Below, piece after piece: positions 1-5,877 of a DNA stretch of 38,459 bases. A program made the position numbers and the translations under genes. The notes under the pieces were generated by a model. The model saw nothing but the letters and a program-made list of their open reading frames with translations, did no database searches and was not told the DNA's origin. Location: the NCBI GenBank assembly GCA_031430875.1, contig JANPCI010000095.1:1-38459 (forward strand). The letters run 5' to 3'. Numbering within the stretch: position 1 is the stretch's first letter; each line of letters begins with the position of its first letter. This stretch comes from Sva-07 sp031430875 (GTDB lineage: Bacteria > Actinomycetota > Acidimicrobiia > Acidimicrobiales > Ilumatobacteraceae).

Positions 1-407
1 CGGTTCAGCTTGAGCACGTAGACGACCCGCTTGCCACCGGCCAGCGAGAAACCGGCCTCCCATGCGAAGTCCATCCCGTACTCGCCGGCGATCTCGAGCA
101 CCGCCTGCGCCTGCTCGGCGACTTCGGTGTGCTGATGAATCTGGTACGTGGGCGACGCCACGTGCAACACCTTGCCGTTGTCCGAGCGATACAGCGCCCG
201 CTGATCGAGCACGGTGACACCGAACTCCGTGAGAATCGTCGGGTTCTGTTCGAGCACCCGCCAATTCGTGCCCGACAAGTCGAGCAACTCATCCAACGTG
301 ACGACCGTTCCCTCCGGCAAAACCGTGCCCAACTTGTGCCACGCCGGTTTCCCGACGTAGACCGCGTTCGCCTTGCCGTTGGCGTCGATCTCGATTGCAT
401 GTGCCAT
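1..407 (-). CDS. DUF932 phage/plasmid-like protein, 3' part cut by window edge
   Basis: Reading the minus strand from an ATG at 407 gives an open frame with no stop to the window edge, about 135 residues. It begins MAHAIEIDANGKANAVYVGK and carries the AWHKLG motif (about residues 22-27) typical of the N-terminus of DUF932 proteins, a family found in actinobacterial phages and plasmids with no proven biochemical role. A strong AGGAGG ribosome site lies 8 bases upstream, which fixes the start. The C-terminal half is missing only because the window ends. It is the last visible gene of the leftward early block and has its own copy of the repeated upstream element at 462-497. Confident of the family, not of the function. 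Confidence 0.8.
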   Translation of the reverse strand, partial: MAHAIEIDANGKANAVYVGKPAWHKLGTVLPEGTVVTLDELLDLSGTNWRVLEQNPTILTEFGVTVLDQRALYRSDNGKVLHVASPTYQIHQHTEVAEQAQAVLEIAGEYGMDFAWEAGFSLAGGKRVVYVLKLN

Positions 408-461
408 GTGTGACCCTCCTCAGGTTTCGTGCGGCCGACGACCATCGCCGACCGTGTCCAT

Positions 462-497
462 CTAGGTGTTGCGAACTTGGCGCGGGGGACGGATTGG
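462..497 (-). promoter_or_regulatory. Composite leftward control element, copy A (degenerate)
   Basis: Aligns without gaps to copies at 2514, 2970 and 3056. On the minus strand it reads CAATCCGTCCCCCGCGCC, then a degraded form of the GGTGTTC-N3-GAACACC palindrome, then CTAGATGG, about 55 bases before the DUF932 start. It begins 2 bases after the stop of the upstream gene. Position suggests a promoter/operator, with CTAG plus following bases as a possible -10. Inference from repetition and placement. Confidence 0.55.
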
Positions 498-498
498 A

Positions 499-720
499 TC
501 AGCCCCGCTGAACATCGAGCCAGCACATAGCGAGCCAGTCGCCGCGAACTTCCACCGTGATCTCCCCGCCAGCCGCCAACCGCCGCAATTCCACCGCCTC
601 GTCGGAATGGTCGAACCACGACAACGCCGCAGACTGAGACGAGAACGTCAGGACCGAATCGGTGCGAACGACGACCGGGCCGAGCTCTTTCAGAACTTCA
701 CGCCGAATGAACGCGCTCAC
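499..720 (-). CDS. Small protein of unknown function (73 aa)
   Basis: GTG start at 720 overlaps the TGA of the preceding gene (GTGA), with GGAGGG 8 bases upstream; a longer GTG start at 735 is possible but has a poorer site. The product (VSAFIRREVLKELGPVVVRT...) is mixed alpha/beta without a motif I recognise. It ends AMCWLDVQRG. It is the last cistron of a seven-gene chain (2433 to 499) in which each stop overlaps or touches the next start, implying translational coupling. Confidence 0.6.
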   Translation of the reverse strand: MSAFIRREVLKELGPVVVRTDSVLTFSSQSAALSWFDHSDEAVELRRLAAGGEITVEVRGDWLAMCWLDVQRG

Positions 721-1040
721 GCCGCCGCCCTCCACTCGTCACGCCGCGAACCTTCACGAAGATCGAGCCAGTCGCCCCACGACGCCACCACTTCACGTGG
801 AGCGGGCAAACCGCCCGCCATTCCGCGCTCAGCCAGCCAAGCGACGTCCCGCTTGTGGCATTCGGCCAGGTAGACCCGAACCGCCTCCGCTTGCATCGCC
901 GTTGCAGCGACCAGCCGCCCACCGTTTCGGACATCGATCTGCACGTCAACTCGTGCGCCGCCACGATTCCGGTACGTGATCGAACCCATCCCCGAAACGA
1001 TGAACCCGACGATCTCGTGCAACTCGTCGTGCGTCGTCAT
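717..1040 (-). CDS. Small protein of unknown function (107 aa)
   Basis: ATG at 1040 overlaps the upstream TGA (ATGA). The sequence MTTHDELHEIVGFIVSGMGS then runs into a predicted beta-rich segment and an alpha-helical, charged C-terminus (WGDWLDLREGSRRDEWRAAA). No domain recognised. Same coupled cluster as its neighbours, which argues that it is a real gene despite its size. Confidence 0.6.
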   Translation of the reverse strand: MTTHDELHEIVGFIVSGMGSITYRNRGGARVDVQIDVRNGGRLVAATAMQAEAVRVYLAECHKRDVAWLAERGMAGGLPAPREVVASWGDWLDLREGSRRDEWRAAA

Positions 1041-1327
1041 GACGCCACCCGCTCGGCGCCGGCGATCCGGCGGTTCTCGTCCTCGATCATCGCCGCCAGT
1101 TCCGGCGTCATCTCAACCGGCGCCACGTACCGGGCGATCTCCGGCCAGTCACGAATCTTCGAGCCAGCCAGAATCCAGAGCATCCGATCCGGGCAGCCAC
1201 GAGCACGAAGCACGGAGCGCTTCACGTCACGAAGCCATTGAATCCGCAACGCCGCCAACCGGTCGACCTCGCCGCGCCGCCAAAGCCAAACAGCGGCGCG
1301 GTGCCCTTCCACGTACTGGATCGTCAT
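1037..1327 (-). CDS. Small protein of unknown function (96 aa)
   Basis: Chosen start is ATG at 1327 (MTIQYVEGHRAAVWLW), which overlaps the upstream TGA (ATGA) and has a purine-rich GGAAAGG upstream; the open frame extends to 1456 but that extension lies inside the previous gene. Rich in Arg and Trp, helical, with a conserved-looking YVAPVEMTPELAAMIEDENR segment near the C-terminus. No family recognised. Confidence 0.6.
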   Translation of the reverse strand: MTIQYVEGHRAAVWLWRRGEVDRLAALRIQWLRDVKRSVLRARGCPDRMLWILAGSKIRDWPEIARYVAPVEMTPELAAMIEDENRRIAGAERVAS

Positions 1328-1641
1328 GATGCCTGCCTTTCCGGCCGTCGAGAGGCCAACTGGGAGAGAATGAATGCCTGCCGCCGCCGATTCCGCGTCC
1401 GGCCCATCGGCCCGGTCTCCAAACTCAAAGCGGCGCACCGAACCGCCCGCCGCCATTCGCCCGGCAGTTCCTCACGGTCTCGTGCAGCCAGCCAAACCGT
1501 CGCCGCCGCATAATCCAGATCATGGACTCGTCGACAAGCGACCATCCACGTTTTGTGGTCATCATGACCAGCGAGCGAACGATCCGTCGCTGCCGCGTCC
1601 GCCATCGAGCTCAGAACCCGGCCAAGGATTGTGAAGTTCAT
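1324..1641 (-). CDS. Small basic protein of unknown function (105 aa)
   Basis: ATG at 1641 overlaps the upstream stop (ATGA); the upstream extension of the frame is rejected because it runs antiphase through the previous cistron. The protein MNFTILGRVLSSMADAAATD is helical and Arg-rich toward the C-terminus. Translationally coupled on both sides. Function unknown. Confidence 0.55.
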   Translation of the reverse strand: MNFTILGRVLSSMADAAATDRSLAGHDDHKTWMVACRRVHDLDYAAATVWLAARDREELPGEWRRAVRCAALSLETGPMGRTRNRRRQAFILSQLASRRPERQAS

Positions 1642-1946
1642 GGCATCACCGTCGAATCGGAGTAGAGCCGATTGAACAGAGCGCACCGGCCCGACGACCA
1701 CACGATCGAGTCTTCGAGCACGGAGTAGCCGATCACGCCCTTTGCGTTCGACCAGATTCCGACCTCGCCGTTCGGCGTGAAGTCTGCGCCGTCCGTCCAC
1801 GATTCGTCCGTCCAACCAACCTCCGGGTGAACCATGACGCACGGAGCGGCCGTGCGCCCGTCGTGCTGCCACGCCGCAGCGAGAATCACGAAGCCAGCCA
1901 GCCAGCGGGCCGAGCGGGCCGCCCGAACCCGACTCACGAGCAGCAT
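1638..1946 (-). CDS. Small protein with possible N-terminal hydrophobic segment (about 100 aa)
   Basis: The frame has possible starts at 1991, 1946 (ATG, MLLVSRVRAARSARW) and 1937 (GTG overlapping the upstream TGA as GTGA). Following the pattern of the cluster, 1946 or 1937 is most likely. The early part, RWLAGFVILAAAW, is hydrophobic and could be a membrane segment or signal; the remainder (VGWTDESWTDGADFTPNGEV) is acidic and aromatic. Unknown family. If exported it would be the only candidate of this kind in the cluster. Confidence 0.5.
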   Translation of the reverse strand: MLLVSRVRAARSARWLAGFVILAAAWQHDGRTAAPCVMVHPEVGWTDESWTDGADFTPNGEVGIWSNAKGVIGYSVLEDSIVWSSGRCALFNRLYSDSTVMP

Positions 1947-2284
1947 CCGCAACACGGCGCATCCTCGCAACGCCCGTAGGTCTGCTTCCATGTGCGATTC
2001 GTCCCGGTCGATTGATACCGGGAAGTTTTCGAGCGCGCCGCCCGTTTCGCCGGATGAGCGTTACGCCACGTTTCGCCCATCGACATGAACGGCGGGCCGA
2101 GTCGGACGATCTCGACGTCCTTCGTGACGCCGCTCCGTGCGCTGAACACCGTCACGGTGTCGCCCGGGCGGACGTTCGCAGCGTCGGGGACACGCACGAC
2201 CCAGTCGCCGGCGACCTTCGTCCACCGGAACACCGGAGAAATGGCATCCGGTAGAGCGGCGACTTCCTCAGTCGTCATACTCAT
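1934..2284 (-). CDS. Small protein with Cys-rich tail (116 aa), unknown function
   Basis: ATG at 2284 shares its A with the upstream TGA (TGATG). The first two thirds look like a beta-barrel-type fold (PVFRWTKVAGDWVVRVP, GDTVTVFSARSGVTKDVEIV), compatible with a small ligand- or nucleic-acid-binding domain. The C-terminus is basic and ends GRCEDAPCCGCCS, five cysteines in 13 residues, suggesting metal binding. No family assigned. Confidence 0.6.
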   Translation of the reverse strand: MSMTTEEVAALPDAISPVFRWTKVAGDWVVRVPDAANVRPGDTVTVFSARSGVTKDVEIVRLGPPFMSMGETWRNAHPAKRAARSKTSRYQSTGTNRTWKQTYGRCEDAPCCGCCS

Positions 2285-2433
2285 CACGCCCACGCTTCCC
2301 GCCGTGCCCGGCGACGCTCGTTGGCGATCGCCCTGCAATCCCGGCGTTCCGTCCGACCGTGCCGCGCTGCCCGCGCTGCCCGCTCGTCGATGCTCACGAA
2401 ACGTTCTGCCCAATCCTCGATGTCGATAGCCAT
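2284..2433 (-). CDS. Very small basic helical protein (49 aa)
   Basis: ATG at 2433 with AAAGGGG five bases upstream. MAIDIEDWAERFVSIDERAA is followed by a strongly basic helix (RRDCRAIANERRRARREAWA), consistent with nucleic-acid contact, though this is inference from charge only. It is the first cistron of the coupled cluster that continues to 499, and is preceded by the 2471-2501 hairpin and element B. Confidence 0.6.
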   Translation of the reverse strand: MAIDIEDWAERFVSIDERAARAARHGRTERRDCRAIANERRRARREAWA

Positions 2434-2470
2434 GTCGACCCCTTTCAGGGTTCGTGGTGCGGAGATGCAC

Positions 2471-2501
2471 CGATATCGGTCGGACCATCCGACCGATATC
2501 G
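2471..2501. repeat. Perfect 13-bp inverted repeat, 5-base loop
   Basis: CGATATCGGTCGG (2471-2483) is followed by ACCAT and then CCGACCGATATCG (2489-2501). It lies in the leader between element B and the gene starting at 2433, so it would be transcribed with that unit. No T-run follows, which argues against an intrinsic terminator. Either a protein operator or an RNA hairpin in the 5' leader. Confidence 0.7.
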
Positions 2502-2513
2502 CTGCACTCCCAC

Positions 2514-2549
2514 CTAGGTGTTCGCCGAACACCGCGGGGGACGGAATGG
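2514..2549 (-). promoter_or_regulatory. Composite leftward control element, copy B
   Basis: Contains a perfect 7-3-7 palindrome GGTGTTC-GCC-GAACACC (2517-2533) next to CCGCGGGGGACGGAATGG. Read leftward: CCATTCCGTCCCCCGCG, palindrome, CTAG. It starts 2 bases after the stop of the upstream gene and precedes the 2433-499 operon. Probable promoter/operator. Confidence 0.65.
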
Positions 2550-2551
2550 AC

Positions 2552-2758
2552 TTACCGGAGCGCATCGGCCGATGCCCTGCACCGTTCGAGTGCACGTTCC
2601 ATGTACTCGGCCGCGACGTCCGGTGATCCGTTGCGCAGAGCGTGCAGTCCCCGTTCGAGCATGTCCGCATCGGCGAGCATGAGGCGGAGCGCAGCGCACC
2701 GTTGCCCTTCCATGTCGGTAATGCGCCACGCAACGCGAGCAGCATCCTCCGCGTTCAC
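2552..2758 (-). CDS. Small helical protein of unknown function (68 aa)
   Basis: Start taken as GTG at 2758, which overlaps the upstream TGA (GTGA); an ATG or alternative start at 2794 would add 12 residues. The product (VNAEDAARVAWRITDMEGQR...) is almost wholly amphipathic helix and may be a small helical bundle or dimeriser. Ends 2 bases before element B. No family recognised. Confidence 0.5.
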   Translation of the reverse strand: MNAEDAARVAWRITDMEGQRCAALRLMLADADMLERGLHALRNGSPDVAAEYMERALERCRASADALR

Positions 2759-2949
2759 CGTCCGCACCGGAGACCAGCCACCAGCGCTTCGCACTCAGCG
2801 AGTGCAGCGTCCACCCGATCCCACGCCGCACCCTGTTCCGGAGTGCACCGGCCGGTAGGACCAAAGTCTCCCAGTGCTTTCGCAGCGGAGAACGCCGCTT
2901 CGTACCGTGCGAATGCTTCGTCACACTTGAATGCTTCGTTGCTCGTCAC
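2755..2949 (-). CDS. Small acidic helical protein (64 aa)
   Basis: GTG at 2949 with GAAGGG six bases upstream; a longer frame from 2988 would begin inside element C and is rejected. Sequence VTSNEAFKCDEAFARYEAAF is alpha-helical with regularly spaced aromatic residues. First gene of a two-gene unit driven from element C. Unknown function. Confidence 0.55.
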   Translation of the reverse strand: MTSNEAFKCDEAFARYEAAFSAAKALGDFGPTGRCTPEQGAAWDRVDAALAECEALVAGLRCGR

Positions 2950-2969
2950 TTCGTACCCTTCGTTCGTTT

Positions 2970-3005
2970 CTAGGTGTTCTGGGAACACCGCGGGGGACGG
3001 TATGG
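2970..3005 (-). promoter_or_regulatory. Composite leftward control element, copy C
   Basis: Perfect 7-3-7 palindrome GGTGTTC-TGG-GAACACC (2973-2989) abutting GCGGGGGACGGTATGG. Leftward reading ends in CTAGAAACG, 20 bases before the GTG at 2949, a reasonable -10-like position. Directly upstream (rightward) are tandem 12-bp repeats. Confidence 0.65.
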
Positions 3006-3012
3006 GGAGCGC

Positions 3013-3036
3013 ACCAGGGAGCGCACCAGGGAGCGC
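3013..3036. repeat. Tandem 12-bp repeats ACCAGGGAGCGC (2 copies)
   Basis: Two adjacent identical 12-mers at 3013 and 3025, with a partial copy before (GGGGAGCGC). Further copies occur at 3091, 3103 (one base short), 3124, 4308 and 4341, plus a variant ending ATCG at 4330. All lie just upstream, in the leftward sense, of the CCGTCCCCCGCG block. Iteron-like; binding sites for a regulator or replication protein are possible. Confidence 0.7.
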
Positions 3037-3055
3037 ATACCGTGCGCTTCGTTGT

Positions 3056-3135
3056 CTAGGTTTTCGGGGAACACCGCGGGGGACGGTATGACCAGGGAGC
3101 GCACAGGGAGCGCGGGGGGATCGACCAGGGAGCGC
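3056..3135 (-). promoter_or_regulatory. Composite leftward control element, copy D, with 12-bp repeats
   Basis: Near-perfect palindrome GGTTTTC-GGG-GAACACC (3059-3075), then CGCGGGGGACGGTATG, then three ACCAGGGAGCGC-type repeats (3091, 3103, 3124). No gene lies between copies D and C, so they form a tandem control region for the genes at 2949-2552. Confidence 0.6.
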
Positions 3136-3143
3136 ACAAACGA

Positions 3144-3175
3144 CTAGAGCCGATGCCCGCGGGCATCGGCTCTAG
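3144..3175 (-). terminator. Perfect 32-bp palindrome after the 335-aa gene
   Basis: CTAGAGCCGATGCCCG is followed directly by its exact complement (3160-3175). It lies 34 bases after the stop of the leftward gene at 3209, where a terminator is expected. There is only a weak T-rich tail, so it may be an RNA-end hairpin of the actinobacterial L-shaped type or a dimeric protein site. CTAGAG also recurs inside the neighbouring gene. Confidence 0.5.
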
Positions 3176-3208
3176 GTGAAACGATCGGCGCGCCTAGTGG
3201 CGCGGGTG

Positions 3209-4216
3209 CTATCCGACCCGCGCGGCCAGACTTCCCACGCTTGCTACTGCCATGGCATCGGCAAGCGAAGCCGCGGGGGAACCGATAGCAAGCACCGCGT
3301 AAGCGCGGACAACCGACCACGCCGCGTTACCGGGGAGACCAAACGAGACCGCGACATCGGCGCGCTCCGCATCGGAACATGCTTCCCACCGCGCTAGAGC
3401 CGCGACGAGACCGCGGCCAGACTCCGCTAGGCGAACCGCGCCGATCGGCCGAGACTTCGCAACCTTCGCGCGCTTCGCTTTCTTCGCGGGTGCTTGCACG
3501 CGCTTCGCTTGACCATCCGCGCCGCGCTTCGCTTCGCGCTTCGCTTCGCGCTTCGTTCGCTTGACCGCGGCTACGTATTCGCGGGCATCGATCAATCTGT
3601 CTACTGACACGCGGGACCACGTTCCTACCGTTGCCCATTCCCCCGCGGTAGCAAGCACCGCGGCAACGTCCGCGGAACACTTGACCGCGCAGAACCGACC
3701 ACCGCGGTCCGACCATGCATCGGACCCTAGAGCCGCGCCAGTACACGCGAGACCGCGGGACAAGACATCGACCATACGTAGCGCGCCATGAGACCGCGGG
3801 GAATCATGTTCAGTGATATCGACATGCTCCGCGGTGACCATGGCATCGGGGAACACGCGGGATAGAGCTGCGCGGCGTAGATACCGACCATCCGCGCCGC
3901 GGGTCGCGGTTACCGACATGCCGACATCCACGCGGGGGACATCGATACGCCGCGACAAGCGACCATCCACGCCGCGGAGTACATGAGGGATCATCGGGGG
4001 ACCAACGACCGCGGCAGTAGTCGCGTACTGGTCGGACAAGATGCCATCCCACGCGGTAAGCGCATCCTCCACCGCGGGAGTGAGCCGCGACGCGTCGAGC
4101 ATCGGCAACCTATCCGGCATCCCTTCCGCGGAAAGGATGTTCTCCCAGTAGGCCGCGGAGTGTTCCCCGGTATTGGTCGCGGCGCGTACTGCGCGGCGCG
4201 AACGTGAATCGTGCAT
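3209..4216 (-). CDS. 335-aa protein of unknown function with atypical codon use
   Basis: ATG at 4216 with GGAGG eight bases upstream; ends 34 bases before the 32-bp palindrome. I do not recognise the family. Visible features: an N-terminal AAYWENILSAEGMPDRLP segment, a long mixed region with several Trp and Cys residues, a basic linker at about residues 220-258 with the repeat AKREAKREAKRG and further K/R/A-rich stretches suggesting nucleic-acid binding, and a helical C-terminus. Codon use differs from the head and tail genes: Asp is mostly GAT, Ala mostly GCG, and CCGCGG occurs at least a dozen times in 1 kb. Its upstream region contains element E and the SOS-like boxes, so it may be an early or lysogeny-linked gene, but this is inference. 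Confidence 0.7.
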   Translation of the reverse strand: MHDSRSRRAVRAATNTGEHSAAYWENILSAEGMPDRLPMLDASRLTPAVEDALTAWDGILSDQYATTAAVVGPPMIPHVLRGVDGRLSRRIDVPRVDVGMSVTATRGADGRYLRRAALSRVFPDAMVTAEHVDITEHDSPRSHGALRMVDVLSRGLACTGAALGSDAWSDRGGRFCAVKCSADVAAVLATAGEWATVGTWSRVSVDRLIDAREYVAAVKRTKREAKREAKRGADGQAKRVQAPAKKAKRAKVAKSRPIGAVRLAESGRGLVAALARWEACSDAERADVAVSFGLPGNAAWSVVRAYAVLAIGSPAASLADAMAVASVGSLAARVG

Positions 4217-4352
4217 GGCGTTTCCTCCGTTGTAGTGAGTGAGTGAAGCACTAGCAACGTATCACAAGTTACGGCAACGAAGCGCAACTAACGCGGGGGA
4301 CGGTATGACCAGGGAGCGCGGTGGGATCGACCAGGGATCGACCAGGGAGCGC
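4217..4352 (-). promoter_or_regulatory. Leftward control element, copy E, with 12-bp repeats
   Basis: CGCGGGGGACGGTATG (4292-4307) with ACCAGGGAGCGC at 4308 and 4341 and a variant ACCAGGGATCG at 4330. The GGTGTTC palindrome of copies B to D is absent here; instead an AT-richer leader (TTAGTTGC, GTAACTTGTGATACG on the minus strand) leads to the gene starting at 4216. The rest of this stretch to the gene start holds no supported coding sequence. Confidence 0.55.
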
Positions 4353-4392
4353 GTATGCGCGCTTACTAATCAGTACAGATGGTCGATAGTCA

Positions 4393-4461
4393 TCGAACGA
4401 TTGTTCGGACACACCGACCACCCGTACTACCCAATCGAACGGCCGTTCGGTCCTATCGAAC
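4393..4461. promoter_or_regulatory. Two SOS (LexA-type) boxes and a half-site
   Basis: TCGAAC-GATT-GTTCGG at 4393-4408 and TCGAAC-GGCC-GTTCGG at 4435-4450 match the actinobacterial/Gram-positive LexA site CGAAC-N4-GTTCG. A further half-site TCGAAC sits at 4456. The starts are 42 and 21 bp apart, that is four and two helical turns. They lie between the divergent genes at 4216 (leftward) and 4688 (rightward), beside an AT-richer patch at 4361-4395 that could hold promoters. Either host LexA or a phage repressor with similar specificity could bind. Confidence 0.65.
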
Positions 4462-4535
4462 AGACCCCCAACCCCCTAGCGCATACGCCGGGGCGCCCGG
4501 CCTCCCACACGCTCTGCCCCTCAAACTAGCCGGTT

Positions 4536-4680
4536 ACGTGACTCCCCGCAGGCCCCCAAAAGGCTGCGTTGGGCTCCAATTCAACCGGCAGGTCTTCCAG
4601 CCAGGTCGCATTTTCGGCCCGTCCCCCTCGCGCGAGGGGCTTGGGGAGTCACGTTCTGCCAGGTGATGTGACTCCCCGGG
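4536..4680. other. Inverted-repeat cluster ahead of packaging genes (possible cos or RNA switch)
   Basis: ACGTGACTCCCC (4536-4547) is complementary to GGGGAGTCACGT (4643-4654), and the first 10 bases of the latter are also complementary to GTGACTCCCC at 4668-4677. The two pairings are mutually exclusive. A perfect 16-bp palindrome CCCCTCGCGCGAGGGG occupies 4624-4639. There is no supported gene in 4462-4687. Placement just before the terminase genes is where cos sites of cohesive-end phages lie. Confidence 0.5.
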
Positions 4681-4687
4681 TACGTTA

Positions 4688-5104
4688 ATGAGAATGGTTC
4701 TCGACCTTGTGCGGATTCGTTGGCCGAGGGGGGTCAGATGCCCAGGATGCCACGGGGATGAGCTGACTGAGCGGGTGATGCCACGTCGGAGCTCGGGTCA
4801 GAGGGGTCATCGGTATTCGTGGCAGGGGTGGCGTTGCCGGACGTGTCTGATCGATTTCACGGTGACGTCGGGGACTTGGCTTCATGGCTCGAAGATTCCG
4901 TTGGATGTGTGGCTGGCATTCGCTGAGGCTGTTGCCGCAGCTCCGATGGGCTACGCGCATCTGGCTCAAGAGTTGGGTGTGACGAAGCCGACGGCGCGGC
5001 GGATGATTCGGGTGCTGGCGTCGGCCTCGTCGTTGGAGCCTGGGCTTGTCTCCCCGATGGCCGGCGACGCGGCTGATGTGATGCGGAAGTTGTTGGCTTC
5101 GTGA
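4688..5104 (+). CDS. Zinc-ribbon/HTH DNA-binding protein, IS1595-transposase-like N-terminal type
   Basis: Starts available in frame are ATG 4688 and ATG 4694, both within or at the edge of palindrome site 1. The 138-residue product has a zinc ribbon built from CPGC (about residues 18-21) and CRTC (about 50-53), then FTVTSGTWLHGSKIPLDVWL and an HTH (LAQELGVTKPTARRMIRVL). This order matches the N-terminal zinc-ribbon plus HTH of IS1595-family transposases, but the catalytic DDE domain is absent. In this position, immediately before the next terminase-like gene (TGATG overlap), it probably binds DNA, perhaps the packaging site or the late operators. It could be a small terminase or a late regulator; a decayed transposase is less likely because the gene is intact and in operon. 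Confidence 0.65.
   Translation: MRMVLDLVRIRWPRGVRCPGCHGDELTERVMPRRSSGQRGHRYSWQGWRCRTCLIDFTVTSGTWLHGSKIPLDVWLAFAEAVAAAPMGYAHLAQELGVTKPTARRMIRVLASASSLEPGLVSPMAGDAADVMRKLLAS
4689..4703 (+). promoter_or_regulatory. Dispersed 15-bp palindrome, site 1
   Basis: TGAGAATGGTTCTCG. A TACGTT hexamer (4681-4686) lies seven bases before the ATG at 4694, which is motif positions 6-8 and in frame with the downstream gene. This geometry fits a leaderless mRNA whose operator covers the start site. Confidence 0.6.
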
Positions 5105-5877
5105 TGGCGGCGAAGAAGGCAGCTCCGAAGAAGGTGGCGGCGAAGGCAGCACCGAAGAAGCGCGCTGTGCCGCCGATCCCGCCGGGACGTCGCCCGAAGG
5201 TGATTGCGGTCGTTCCGCCCGATGTGAAAGTGCGGCCGAAGAAGAGTATTGCTGCGGCGACGCGTTCGCCGAAGGTGACGGCTGGTGATCCGATGGCGTC
5301 GGCGATGGCCGATCCGGTGGTCGGGCCGATGCTTCAAAGGTCGGCGCAGATGGAGCAGTATTGGGGACGACGGGCGTTGGTTGCCCCGGCCGAGGCCCTG
5401 CTGGCTGATGTCCAGCGGACGCACGCGCTGATCGAATGGATTGAGGATCGGCTCAGGTTCTTCGGTGGGCTCGACTCCGTCCTGTGTCCGCCGCCGTTGG
5501 ATCCGTTCGATTCGGATTACAAGATCAAGCTGCGGATGATCGGCCAGGAGGAGCAGGACTACCGGGAGGCTGGCCGCAAGGTCCGCCATTTGAAGCACAT
5601 GTACGACACGGCGCGCGAGCACCTGTCGAGGGTGGCTCGGGCGGCGGAGGCGTCGCGGTTGGCGGAACGCCAGCTTGTGTTGAACGAAGGCCGGGCCCGG
5701 ATCATGGGTGCGGTGATCGGCGCCGTGTTTTCGTCGGAGGAGTTGGGTTTAACGAAAGAGCAGCGTGCCATGCTGCCCGAGCTCCTGCGGGCAGCGGTGT
5801 TGGCGCATTCGCCGGCCCCGGTCGAGTCACCGTTCGGTAACCGGCTGACGACCGGCAGTATCATTGAGGTTCACTGA
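5104..5877 (+). CDS. terS: Probable terminase small subunit
   Basis: ATG at 5104 overlaps the upstream stop (TGATG); GTG at 5101 is an alternative. The 257-residue product opens with a Lys/Ala/Pro-rich tail (AAKKAAPKKVAAKAAPKK), a histone-like DNA-binding extension, followed by helical segments (VQRTHALIEWIEDRLRFFGG; REAGRKVRHLKHMYDTAREH) and a helical C-terminus. Small terminases bind the packaging site and pass DNA to the large subunit; they diverge fast, so the call rests on position directly before, and overlapping, terL. The zinc-ribbon gene upstream is the competing candidate. Confidence 0.6.
   Translation: MAAKKAAPKKVAAKAAPKKRAVPPIPPGRRPKVIAVVPPDVKVRPKKSIAAATRSPKVTAGDPMASAMADPVVGPMLQRSAQMEQYWGRRALVAPAEALLADVQRTHALIEWIEDRLRFFGGLDSVLCPPPLDPFDSDYKIKLRMIGQEEQDYREAGRKVRHLKHMYDTAREHLSRVARAAEASRLAERQLVLNEGRARIMGAVIGAVFSSEELGLTKEQRAMLPELLRAAVLAHSPAPVESPFGNRLTTGSIIEVH

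Noticed and set aside
2970..3005. Elements B-D as intrinsic terminators
   Set aside because: The hairpins lack a T-run on either strand, sit just before gene starts and include a conserved non-hairpin block.
4239..4666. Two plus-strand frames of about 95 codons
   Set aside because: They run across the 12-bp repeats, SOS boxes and inverted repeats, with Pro-rich translation and no conserved pattern; the stretch is better explained as control region.
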